Source: an uncultured Duncaniella sp.
GTDB lineage: Bacteria; Bacteroidota; Bacteroidia; Bacteroidales; Muribaculaceae
Direction of reading: 5' to 3'
Length of the DNA stretch: 64,000 nucleotides
NCBI GenBank assembly: GCA_910578515.1
Contig: CAJTQR010000001.1
Span: 434,001-498,000, forward strand
A program made the translations under genes and the position numbers. Shown here one piece after another: positions 53,298 to 61,060 of this stretch. The notes under the pieces are model-generated. The model was not told where the DNA came from, did not search any database, and saw only the letters and a program-made list of their open reading frames with translations. Numbering within the stretch: position 1 is the stretch's first letter; each line of letters starts with the position of its first letter.

Positions 53298-56246
53298 ATG
53301 CCCACATCATATTCTCCTATTGACGAGTCGTCCTACTCCGACAATTCATCATTTGACGCTGAAGCAATTCTCGGAAACAACGAGTCGCAGTCGTATCGTC
53401 CTGCTGAGTCCGGCTCACAGTTTGAACACTCCTCCGACCATTCCGGACAAACCATCCCGTCTGAAGGCTCTACCCGACAGACATCCGCTACGGCAACTGC
53501 TCCCGATGTCAATGCACCATCTGTTTCCGCAGAGAACTCCAGACAAAAAGCAGCATCCACCGTACGCCCCAACCGTAAATCAGGAATTTCCAAAGCATGG
53601 TCACTGGTCAAGGACTCACGCACTGCCATGTTCATCGGACTCTTGTTCGTTGTATTCGCAGCATATACCCTACTGGTGTCAATCTCCTATTTCGCAAACA
53701 TTGGGAATGACCAAAGTGCCGTCCTCAATGATGACTACTCTCCGGAGATGATAAAAAACGCTGGCGGTCCTTTCGGTGCATGGCTTGCCCATACCATTCT
53801 CTACAATTGGCTCGGCATAGGTTCTTTTATCCTGATATATTACCTCGCTGTATGCGGACTCTCTCTGCTAAAAGTCTATCGGCCTAATTTCTGGTCACTG
53901 ACACTCAATTGTCTCCTCACTGCCATATCTTTATCAGTGGTCTGCGGTCTTGTCACCTACGAGATGGCATCACCCATATATTGGGGAGGTCGTCACGGTC
54001 ATTTCCTGAACGAACGGCTCATAACATTCACCGGTATATGGGGAGCGCTTGGCGTAAGCATTGTAATGATTGGGATGGTAATATTCCTATACCTCACCAA
54101 ACTGAAAATGGTTTGCGGAGTTGTAAGCGAAAAATATGGAGCTTATCGCACCCGACAGGCTGAACGCCGTGCGGAGCGCGAACGTATCGAAGCTGAGGAA
54201 GAAGCCGCCAAAGCCGAGCAGGAGCGGCAAGCCGCCGAAGCCCGTAGAGCTGAAGAAGAACGTCGCATCAAAGAAGAACGAAGAATGGAAGAAAAACGAA
54301 AGGCTGCTGCCGACTCCAGCAAACCCGCCGTCGTTTCACCTGCCACGGCACCGAAGTCCGCTTACGAGCCTACTGAACCTGCGGCTCCCGCAGCAGGAGG
54401 TGAGGTTACTGCTGACGCCACATCCGACCGTCCTGCGCCCCTTTTCACCAAATCCAGCGACATAACCTCTCAATCCAGCGCTTCTGAAACTTCCGTTGCT
54501 GAAAGTTATGAACCCGCAATCAGCACTTCATCACTTACTGAAGAATCTGTCGTAAAAACTTATACTGATTCGGATGACACTGTTGATTCCGACGTGGAAG
54601 ATGATGAGGAATATGAAGATGATACTATAGGAGCTGATGAAACTGCCTCCGACGAGGAAATCACTGACACTGACATATGCGAGCCTCTGTTCAGCAACCG
54701 CAATCAATCCATGGCATCTCCATCCTACTCAGCTACTGCCGGCAGCACACTTTACGACCCAAGAGCTGATTTGTCGCATTATAAATTCCCCTCCATCGAA
54801 CTGCTCCGCGAAGTCAAATTTGCTAAAGCAAGCGTTGATGCCGAGGAGATGGAGGAAAACAAGGCGCGAATCACGAAAACTCTTTATGACTACGGAATCC
54901 CCATCTCAAAGATTGAGGCTACTGTAGGTCCCACTGTAACCCTTTATGAAATCATTCCGGCCGAAGGTGTCCGCATCGCCAAAATCAAACGTCTCGAAGA
55001 TGACATTGCTCTTAGCCTTGCAGCCCTCGGTATTCGAATCATAGCCCCAATCCCAGGCAAGGGTACTATCGGAATCGAGGTCCCCAACAAGGACCCACAG
55101 ACTGTATCGATGCGTTCAGTCATAGAATCCGCAAAATACCAGGAGAGCACCATGGACCTCCCTATGGCTATGGGATGTACGATTTCCAATGAAATCTTCA
55201 TGGCCGACCTTTGCAAGATGCCTCACCTGCTTGTAGCCGGTGCTACAGGTATGGGTAAATCAGTAGGTCTGAATGCAATCATCGCTTCTCTGCTTTATAA
55301 AAAGCATCCCGCAGAGCTGAAATTCGTACTCATTGACCCTAAGATGGTGGAATTTAGCCTCTACGCCAAACTCGAGCGCCACTATCTCGCCAAACTCCCT
55401 GATGAGGAAGATGCCATTATCACCGACCCGAGCAAGGTTGTGGCAACACTTAATTCCCTATGCGTGGAGATGGACAATCGTTATGCACTCCTTAAGGATG
55501 CATCCATGCGCAACATCAAGGAGTACAACGACCGCTTCATCCACCGTATGCTCAACCCCGAGAAAGGGCACAAATTCCTCCCCTACATTGTAGTTGTTGT
55601 GGATGAGTTCGCCGACCTTATCATGACCGCCGGCAAAGAAGTCGAGACACCCATTGCCCGTATAGCCCAGAAAGCACGTGCCGTAGGTATCCACATGATT
55701 CTTGCCACTCAGCGCCCCTCCACAAACGTGATTACCGGCGTGATTAAGGCTAACTTCCCCGGTCGTATCGCATTCCGTGTATTCCAGATGGTCGACTCCC
55801 GCACCATCATCGACCGCCCGGGAGCCAATCAGCTCATTGGTAGAGGTGACATGCTCTTTTCTAACAACGGTAAGATTGACCGTGTGCAATGCGCGTTCAT
55901 TGACACTCCTGAAGTCAAGGCAATGTGTGATGCCATTGATGTACAGCCAGGCTATGACCATGCTTACGAACTGCCCGAGTACATTCCTGAAACCACCGAT
56001 GGCGGAAATATGGCTACTCTCAGTGACCGCGACCCGCTTTTCGATGAAGCTGCTCGTTTTGTTGTAACTACCGACACGGCCTCCACTTCGTCACTACAGC
56101 GCCGCTACTCTATCGGTTACAACCGTGCCGGGAAAATCATGGACCAAATGGAAGCTGCCGGTATAGTCGGTCCTTCACAAGGTGGTAAACCACGCAATGT
56201 ATTGGTTGATAGTCTGACTCTTGAGCGCATCCTTGAGAATGCATGA
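53298..56246 (+). CDS. ftsK: DNA translocase FtsK/SpoIIIE
   Basis: 982 residues. A Ser-rich head (about 1-100) precedes four membrane helices (about 110-270), then a long acidic/charged linker with an Ala/Glu/Arg-rich coiled segment (about 285-345) and Asp/Glu tracts. The motor begins near 500, with Walker A GATGMGKSVG near 651 and Walker B VVVVDEFADL near 770. A winged-helix gamma domain closes the protein (RRYSIGYNRAGKIMDQMEAAGIVG). It pumps DNA at the septum so that chromosomes separate before division. lolA follows, an arrangement shared by many bacteria. Confidence 0.95.
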   Translation: MPTSYSPIDESSYSDNSSFDAEAILGNNESQSYRPAESGSQFEHSSDHSGQTIPSEGSTRQTSATATAPDVNAPSVSAENSRQKAASTVRPNRKSGISKAWSLVKDSRTAMFIGLLFVVFAAYTLLVSISYFANIGNDQSAVLNDDYSPEMIKNAGGPFGAWLAHTILYNWLGIGSFILIYYLAVCGLSLLKVYRPNFWSLTLNCLLTAISLSVVCGLVTYEMASPIYWGGRHGHFLNERLITFTGIWGALGVSIVMIGMVIFLYLTKLKMVCGVVSEKYGAYRTRQAERRAERERIEAEEEAAKAEQERQAAEARRAEEERRIKEERRMEEKRKAAADSSKPAVVSPATAPKSAYEPTEPAAPAAGGEVTADATSDRPAPLFTKSSDITSQSSASETSVAESYEPAISTSSLTEESVVKTYTDSDDTVDSDVEDDEEYEDDTIGADETASDEEITDTDICEPLFSNRNQSMASPSYSATAGSTLYDPRADLSHYKFPSIELLREVKFAKASVDAEEMEENKARITKTLYDYGIPISKIEATVGPTVTLYEIIPAEGVRIAKIKRLEDDIALSLAALGIRIIAPIPGKGTIGIEVPNKDPQTVSMRSVIESAKYQESTMDLPMAMGCTISNEIFMADLCKMPHLLVAGATGMGKSVGLNAIIASLLYKKHPAELKFVLIDPKMVEFSLYAKLERHYLAKLPDEEDAIITDPSKVVATLNSLCVEMDNRYALLKDASMRNIKEYNDRFIHRMLNPEKGHKFLPYIVVVVDEFADLIMTAGKEVETPIARIAQKARAVGIHMILATQRPSTNVITGVIKANFPGRIAFRVFQMVDSRTIIDRPGANQLIGRGDMLFSNNGKIDRVQCAFIDTPEVKAMCDAIDVQPGYDHAYELPEYIPETTDGGNMATLSDRDPLFDEAARFVVTTDTASTSSLQRRYSIGYNRAGKIMDQMEAAGIVGPSQGGKPRNVLVDSLTLERILENA

Positions 56247-56307
56247 TTTTTGAACCTTAACAAAATTTTATTTCAACCGTAAGCACGTTTGAGTTGTTTA
56301 TTCAGAG

Positions 56308-56925
56308 ATGAAAAGATATATTTCCATTACAATCCTGATGTTATTGGCTGCTTTTTGCCTCACTGCAGCCGGGGCCGAGAGCGCCAGCCAATTACTCAAC
56401 CGCTCTGCCAATAAAATCAAATCGGCAAAGTCGCTGGTGGCAAGCTATACCATCTCATCCGACGGGCATTCCCAAACCGGCATCATGACCGTCTCCGCCG
56501 ACCGTTTTACCATCTCCTCTCCCCAATTGGTGTCATGGTTTGACGGCAAGACTCAATGGACCTACTCGGCTCACACCGGGGAGGTAAATGTCACCGAGCC
56601 CACTCCCGAGGAGCTGCAGCAAATCAATCCGTTTGAGATTATCCGCACATTTGGCAGCAAATATAAGGCTCAGTTACTCCAAAGCCCGGCTGGAAGCAAA
56701 AAAATCAGACTTACAGCTCTCTCTCCAAAGAGCGATATAAAAGGTGTGGTGCTTACCCTTAACTCCACTACTCTACTCCCCTCGCACATTGATTTGACGA
56801 TGAGCAACAATCAGAAAGTATCGATTGCAATCACACGAATCGAGGAAGGAGCCACACTCCCTATGTCGCACTTCAGATTCGATGCTAAAAAATATCCCGG
56901 AGTCGATGTCATCGACTTGCGATAA
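56308..56925 (+). CDS. lolA: LolA-like outer-membrane lipoprotein carrier
   Basis: 205 residues: signal peptide ending AAGAE (about residue 24), then the half-barrel LolA fold with SAKSLVASYTISS, DRFTISSPQLVSWFDGKTQWTYS, the turn TPEELQQINPFEI and a closing FRFDAKKYPGVDVIDLR strand. It should take lipoproteins from LolCDE across the periplasm. The gene directly follows ftsK (61 bases), the conserved ftsK-lolA order, which supports the call despite low similarity of the family. Confidence 0.87.
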   Translation: MKRYISITILMLLAAFCLTAAGAESASQLLNRSANKIKSAKSLVASYTISSDGHSQTGIMTVSADRFTISSPQLVSWFDGKTQWTYSAHTGEVNVTEPTPEELQQINPFEIIRTFGSKYKAQLLQSPAGSKKIRLTALSPKSDIKGVVLTLNSTTLLPSHIDLTMSNNQKVSIAITRIEEGATLPMSHFRFDAKKYPGVDVIDLR

Positions 56926-56965
56926 CAAAATAAATTAATATCAATCGTAAAATATAATCATCAAT

Positions 56966-57907
56966 ATGTCAGAAATTAAGACTCGTTGTCTAATCATTGG
57001 TTCTGGACCTGCAGGCTACACTGCAGCCATCTATACTTCACGCGCCAATATCGCGCCGTTAATGATTGAAGGGTATCAGCCCGGAGGTCAGCTTACCATC
57101 ACCACCGAAGTTGAGAATTTCCCCGGTTATCCTGAAGGTGTCACCGGTCCTCAGCTCATGGAGGACCTGCGTGCCCAGGCAGTACGTTTTGGTGCTGATA
57201 TCCGCCCTGGATTCGTAAAGGAAGTTGACTTTTCCGAACGTCCCTTTATTGCAAAGACCGACAATGACATGACTATCATTGCCGACACCATTATCATTGC
57301 CACTGGCGCGTCTGCCAAATATCTCGGTCTCGATGATGAGACAAAATATAATGGCATGGGTGTTTCGGCATGCGCTACATGCGACGGTTTCTTCTATCGT
57401 GGCAAGAAAGTTGCTGTGGTAGGTGGAGGTGATACAGCTTGTGAAGAGGCTCTTTACCTCAGCAATCTTGCCGCAGAGGTCTACTTAATTGTACGCAAGC
57501 CTCATCTCCGCGCATCAAAAGTGATGCAGGCTCGCGTGCTTGACAAGAGTAACATCAAAGTACTTTTCAACACCGTCACAGCCGGTCTTTATGGAGCTGA
57601 TTTTCTGGAAGGCGCTCACCTTGTGGAACACAACGGCACACCCGACCAGAGAGAATATGACCTCCCTATCGACGGTTTCTTCCTTGCCATCGGACACAGC
57701 CCCAATACAGAGGTATTCCGTCCTGCCATCGAATGTGACCACACCGGATATATAAAAGTAAAAGGTGAGACTACACTCACCAATATCCCTGGTGTATTCG
57801 CTGCCGGCGACGTTGCCGACCCGATGTATCGTCAGGCAATCACTGCCGCAGGTATGGGTTGCAAAGCCGCTCTCGATGTCGAACGCTTCCTTACCGAACA
57901 GGCATAA
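56966..57907 (+). CDS. trxB: Thioredoxin-disulfide reductase
   Basis: 313 residues. FAD site IIGSGPAGYTAAIY (10-23), redox pair Cys136-Ala-Thr-Cys139 in SACATCDG, NADPH site VVGGGDTACEEA near 155, and the C-terminal GVFAAGDVAD near 276. It reduces thioredoxin with NADPH. It lies 40 bases after lolA and 60 before the GNAT gene. Confidence 0.96.
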   Translation: MSEIKTRCLIIGSGPAGYTAAIYTSRANIAPLMIEGYQPGGQLTITTEVENFPGYPEGVTGPQLMEDLRAQAVRFGADIRPGFVKEVDFSERPFIAKTDNDMTIIADTIIIATGASAKYLGLDDETKYNGMGVSACATCDGFFYRGKKVAVVGGGDTACEEALYLSNLAAEVYLIVRKPHLRASKVMQARVLDKSNIKVLFNTVTAGLYGADFLEGAHLVEHNGTPDQREYDLPIDGFFLAIGHSPNTEVFRPAIECDHTGYIKVKGETTLTNIPGVFAAGDVADPMYRQAITAAGMGCKAALDVERFLTEQA

Positions 57908-57967
57908 CAGAGCCTCAATCTTGAAATCGGCAAGCTGTCCGATAAACTGATTTTAGCAAAACTCTTA

Positions 57968-58543
57968 ATGGGACATTCCAATTTCTCATTATCCGATTCC
58001 CGCATCGTCCTCCGTGCTCCGGAGCCAATTGATGTCGACACCCTCTACAAGTGGGAAAACGACACAACCCTCTGGAGCGCAGGGATGACGCTTGCTCCTT
58101 ACTCCCGCAAACAACTGTGGGATTATATAAACAATTACGACGGAGATATCTTTGCAGCCAAGCAACTTCGCTTCATGATTGATTTAAACACCGACAGCGC
58201 AGACTGCCATAACAATACCCATCCCGCTCAAGGCTTCCCGGTCACTATCGGGACCGTTGACCTTTTTGAATTTGACGCCGTTAACTCCCGGTGCGGCATC
58301 GGTATCCTGATTGACTCAAAATATCAGTCTCAAGGTTATGCCACAGCCGCTATCCGATTGGTTGAAGGTTATTGTCGTGAGAGACTCGGTCTGCATCAGC
58401 TTTATTGTACCGTATCCGAAACAAATTCTCACAGTCGGGCGCTATTTTCAAAATTAGGCTTTAAAATAGCGGGACGCCTCAAATCATGGCTGCGCACACC
58501 GCCCACCTATACCTCTGCATATATTTACCAGAAATTCCTTTGA
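57968..58543 (+). CDS. GNAT family N-acetyltransferase (RimJ/RimL type)
   Basis: 191 residues in the single-GNAT form: IVLRAPEPIDVDTLYKWEND at the start, GTVDLFEFD, acetyl-CoA loop YQSQGYATAAIRLVEGYC near 118-135 and TNSHSRALFSKLGF near 155. It probably acetylates an amino group on a protein or small molecule; the target is not known. It converges with recR, with 19 bases between the stops. Confidence 0.88.
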   Translation: MGHSNFSLSDSRIVLRAPEPIDVDTLYKWENDTTLWSAGMTLAPYSRKQLWDYINNYDGDIFAAKQLRFMIDLNTDSADCHNNTHPAQGFPVTIGTVDLFEFDAVNSRCGIGILIDSKYQSQGYATAAIRLVEGYCRERLGLHQLYCTVSETNSHSRALFSKLGFKIAGRLKSWLRTPPTYTSAYIYQKFL

Positions 58544-58562
58544 TGCAAGAATTTTCCGGCAC

Positions 58563-59189
58563 TTATCTCTTTATCGAATCGGAAAACAGAGTGCGGTTGA
58601 GCAATGAACGCCCAAGTGTAATTTCATCAGTATATTCAATTTCGTTACCCACTGACACTCCACGAGCCAGCTGGGTTATTTTCACATCCGTATAGGCTGC
58701 CAATCGTCGGTAAAGATAGAAATTGGTGGTCTCGCCCTCCATCGTGGCGCTCAATGCAAGTATGACTTCCGACACACTTCCTTCGGCCACTCTCTCGACC
58801 AGCGACTCTATCTCCAATTGGTCCGGACCAACACCATCCATCGGTGAAATTACCCCTCCCAACACATGATACACACCTGAATATTGCCCGGTATTCTCAA
58901 AACTCATCACATCCTTCACACTCTCCACCACACAGACTGTATTGCGGTCACGGCGCTCATTGGCACATATAGGACAAACTTCCGTCTCCGATATGTTATG
59001 GCACACCGAGCAGTAGCGTATACCCCGGCGCATATTTATTATAGCTTCTCCAAGCGAAATCCCTACCCGCTCATCGCAGCGCAATATGTGAAGTGCAAGC
59101 CTAAGAGCTGTCTTTCTACCCACTCCGGGCAAACGCGAAAGTTCTGTGACGGCTCCTTCCAAAAGTTTCGAAGCAAATTCCTGTTGCAT
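58563..59189 (-). CDS. recR: Recombination mediator RecR
   Basis: 208 residues from the ATG at 59189. Two upstream in-frame ATGs (59210, 59201) give extra residues not usual in the family. RLPGVGRKTALRLALH is the HhH motif near 17, CSVCHNISETEVCPIC is the zinc finger near 51-66, and VVESVKDVMSFENT with the following GGVISPMDGVGP is the Toprim domain. With RecF/RecO it loads RecA at gaps. Confidence 0.95.
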   Translation of the reverse strand: MQQEFASKLLEGAVTELSRLPGVGRKTALRLALHILRCDERVGISLGEAIINMRRGIRYCSVCHNISETEVCPICANERRDRNTVCVVESVKDVMSFENTGQYSGVYHVLGGVISPMDGVGPDQLEIESLVERVAEGSVSEVILALSATMEGETTNFYLYRRLAAYTDVKITQLARGVSVGNEIEYTDEITLGRSLLNRTLFSDSIKR

Positions 59190-59333
59190 AAGTATTGGCA
59201 TTTTACACATCTAAATTAGTCATTTTAAAGGTGCGAAACAAACTATTATAATGAAAATCCGAAAAAATTTACCTATCTTTGTTATGAATCATGACACTTA
59301 TGCGTATTATAGATGAATTCAAACGATAAATAA

Positions 59334-59840
59334 GTGACCGACGATACAAATACATCAAACTTTTTCATGCTCCGTCAGCTTCTTCATGCCACGGCGGCAA
59401 GAATCCTCTTAAATAAGGAGGATGCCGACGACGCCCTGCAGGAACTGTTCATCAAAGTATGGCAAAACGGACGAAAGGATACTGGGGAGTCGCAGAAAAA
59501 AGCATTTCTGTTCACCGCCCTGCGCAACATTTGTATCGACATGATACGGAAACGCAAGCTGAGAACCACCGCCGACGATTGCATCACCTATAATCTTGCT
59601 GCAACCGACGACCCGGTAAGCCGGATTGACGCCCGTGACAAAATCGACAACATCCGACTCATATCACGTCAGCTACTGTCTGGTATGATTCTGAAAGTAT
59701 TCGAACTGTACACTTTCGAGGAACTCGATTATCCTGAGATTTCTGAGAAACTCGACATTAGTCCGGAAGTAGCCCGAAGTTACATGTGCCGGGCACGAAA
59801 AATTTTAAGAAATCATTGTGACAATCTTCTTAACGACTGA
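59334..59840 (+). CDS. ECF-type RNA polymerase sigma factor
   Basis: 168 residues from GTG at 59334; no ATG is available in frame upstream, and the next Met would remove part of region 2. Region 2 is visible in NKEDADDALQELFIKVWQ and the recognition of -10 in FTALRNICIDMIRKRK; region 4 is in YPEISEKLDISPEVARSYMCRARKILR. A TATCTTTG box lies at 59274-59281. Two tiny open frames lie between it and the GTG. It heads a cluster with a probable anti-sigma gene 6 bases later, then a small secreted protein and an OM barrel receptor. Confidence 0.88.
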   Translation: MTDDTNTSNFFMLRQLLHATAARILLNKEDADDALQELFIKVWQNGRKDTGESQKKAFLFTALRNICIDMIRKRKLRTTADDCITYNLAATDDPVSRIDARDKIDNIRLISRQLLSGMILKVFELYTFEELDYPEISEKLDISPEVARSYMCRARKILRNHCDNLLND

Positions 59841-59846
59841 AATAAC

Positions 59847-60347
59847 ATGAAGCAGAATATGACATTACAGCAATTGGAACTGCTTGTGAAAGCATATTAC
59901 GAGTGTGAGCTTTCACGCAGTGAAGAAGAAGAGCTTCGCAAGGTACTTCTCACCTCTCCACTCCATTCCAGAGAGATAGACCTCTGCCGCCTGGAGATGG
60001 GTATTGAAGCGTCCATGCGCAATGCCGGAACCTCACGCAAGCCGACGCCCGTAAGATATTGGCTCATGATAGCAGCATCCGTGGCATTATTGCTCGGCAT
60101 TGGCTCCACTCTGGTGAATAGGGTAAATCCATCGCCCAATCCCACCATGACTGAAAACACCATAGTCTACATATCCGGTAAAAAGGTGCAGGATTACGCC
60201 TACGCTAAAAAACTTGCTGAGGCAAACCAGGCTGAAAGTATGGCTATGCTGAACGAGATGCTTAACCAGGCGAAAGCTGAACAAGAAAATTGCAACATGA
60301 CACTCACCAAGATATCAACTACTCAAAAGAATAACGCATTGAACTGA
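59847..60347 (+). CDS. Probable anti-sigma factor (single-pass membrane protein)
   Basis: 166 residues: a cytoplasmic N-terminal helical part (LEQL-type LVKAYYECELSRSEEEELRKVL), one membrane helix (YWLMIAASVALLLGIG, about 72-88), then a short periplasmic part with IVYISGKKVQDYAYAKKLAEAN. It starts 6 bases after the sigma gene. The position and topology suggest the anti-sigma partner, but no known zinc anti-sigma motif is present. The role is inferred. Confidence 0.65.
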   Translation: MKQNMTLQQLELLVKAYYECELSRSEEEELRKVLLTSPLHSREIDLCRLEMGIEASMRNAGTSRKPTPVRYWLMIAASVALLLGIGSTLVNRVNPSPNPTMTENTIVYISGKKVQDYAYAKKLAEANQAESMAMLNEMLNQAKAEQENCNMTLTKISTTQKNNALN

Positions 60348-60474
60348 TTTAAACTTTTTATTTTTTAAGATTTGGTTCTATATTTGAGGAAATTTTACGT
60401 CACGATGAAGGAATTTAGCGAGCTAAATGACTGAAGAGAGATGAAAAATTTACCAAAAAGAGAACCAAAGATTA

Positions 60475-60532
60475 AAATCAGTTCTAAATCAGTTCCGGGT
60501 TTTAACATTTTATAAAAAGTTTAAATCAGTTC
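60475..60532 (+). repeat. Three copies of AAATCAGTTC ahead of the small secreted-protein gene
   Basis: Copies lie at 60475-60484, 60486-60495 and 60523-60532. The first two are 11 bases apart and the third ends 3 bases before the ATG. A 9-bp inverted pair TTTGGTTCT/AGAACCAAA lies farther upstream (around 60373 and 60460). Confidence 0.6.
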
Positions 60533-60535
60533 ATT

Positions 60536-60925
60536 ATGAAAAAAGCTGTCATTACACTTATCTGCGGTATCATAGCGACAATTTCCTGCTATGCTGCGCC
60601 TCCGAAGCTTGCCACTGAGATGCTATTCTCCGACCCTAAATTCAGGGACGAAAGCACCACTGTCTACATAACCAAAACCGAGGATAATTACTATCGCTCA
60701 TTTAAAGTTGAAAATAATCCTCAGCTCGTAAAAATAATAGAGGAAAAAGTCAATCTGGACGCAAAAAAAGCCTACAACATGGTGGAACGTTATATCGGTA
60801 AGGAGGGATACAACATAATCCTGAATATTTTAAACAACAATGAGACAATCAACATCGGTTTTACACGCCTTTCCGATTCCAGTGCCAACGTATTTGTGCA
60901 AGGCACGATGAACGCATTCCGATAA
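60536..60925 (+). CDS. Small secreted protein of the ECF cluster (DUF6108-like)
   Basis: 129 residues: signal peptide ending CYA (about residue 20), then a mixed alpha/beta body with TTVYITKTEDNYYRSFKVENNPQLVKII and a conserved-looking NIGFTRLSDSSANVFVQGTM end. I associate it with the DUF6108 group found beside sigma factors in Bacteroides, but this is from memory and not certain. Function unknown. Confidence 0.6.
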   Translation: MKKAVITLICGIIATISCYAAPPKLATEMLFSDPKFRDESTTVYITKTEDNYYRSFKVENNPQLVKIIEEKVNLDAKKAYNMVERYIGKEGYNIILNILNNNETINIGFTRLSDSSANVFVQGTMNAFR

Positions 60926-61060
60926 TCGGCTACACGCTCCTACTTAACACATTATACTTCTACGCTATATTAATTATTGCCGGGTGAGCTTATCTTAAAT
61001 TCAGTGGATTCACCCCTCACCCGGCTTTCCCATTCAGAACACTAACCCCCAATTTTTACA

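Noticed and set aside
55458..55961. Minus-strand open frame of 167 codons
   Set aside because: It is antisense to the ftsK motor domain, with no start context or family resemblance.
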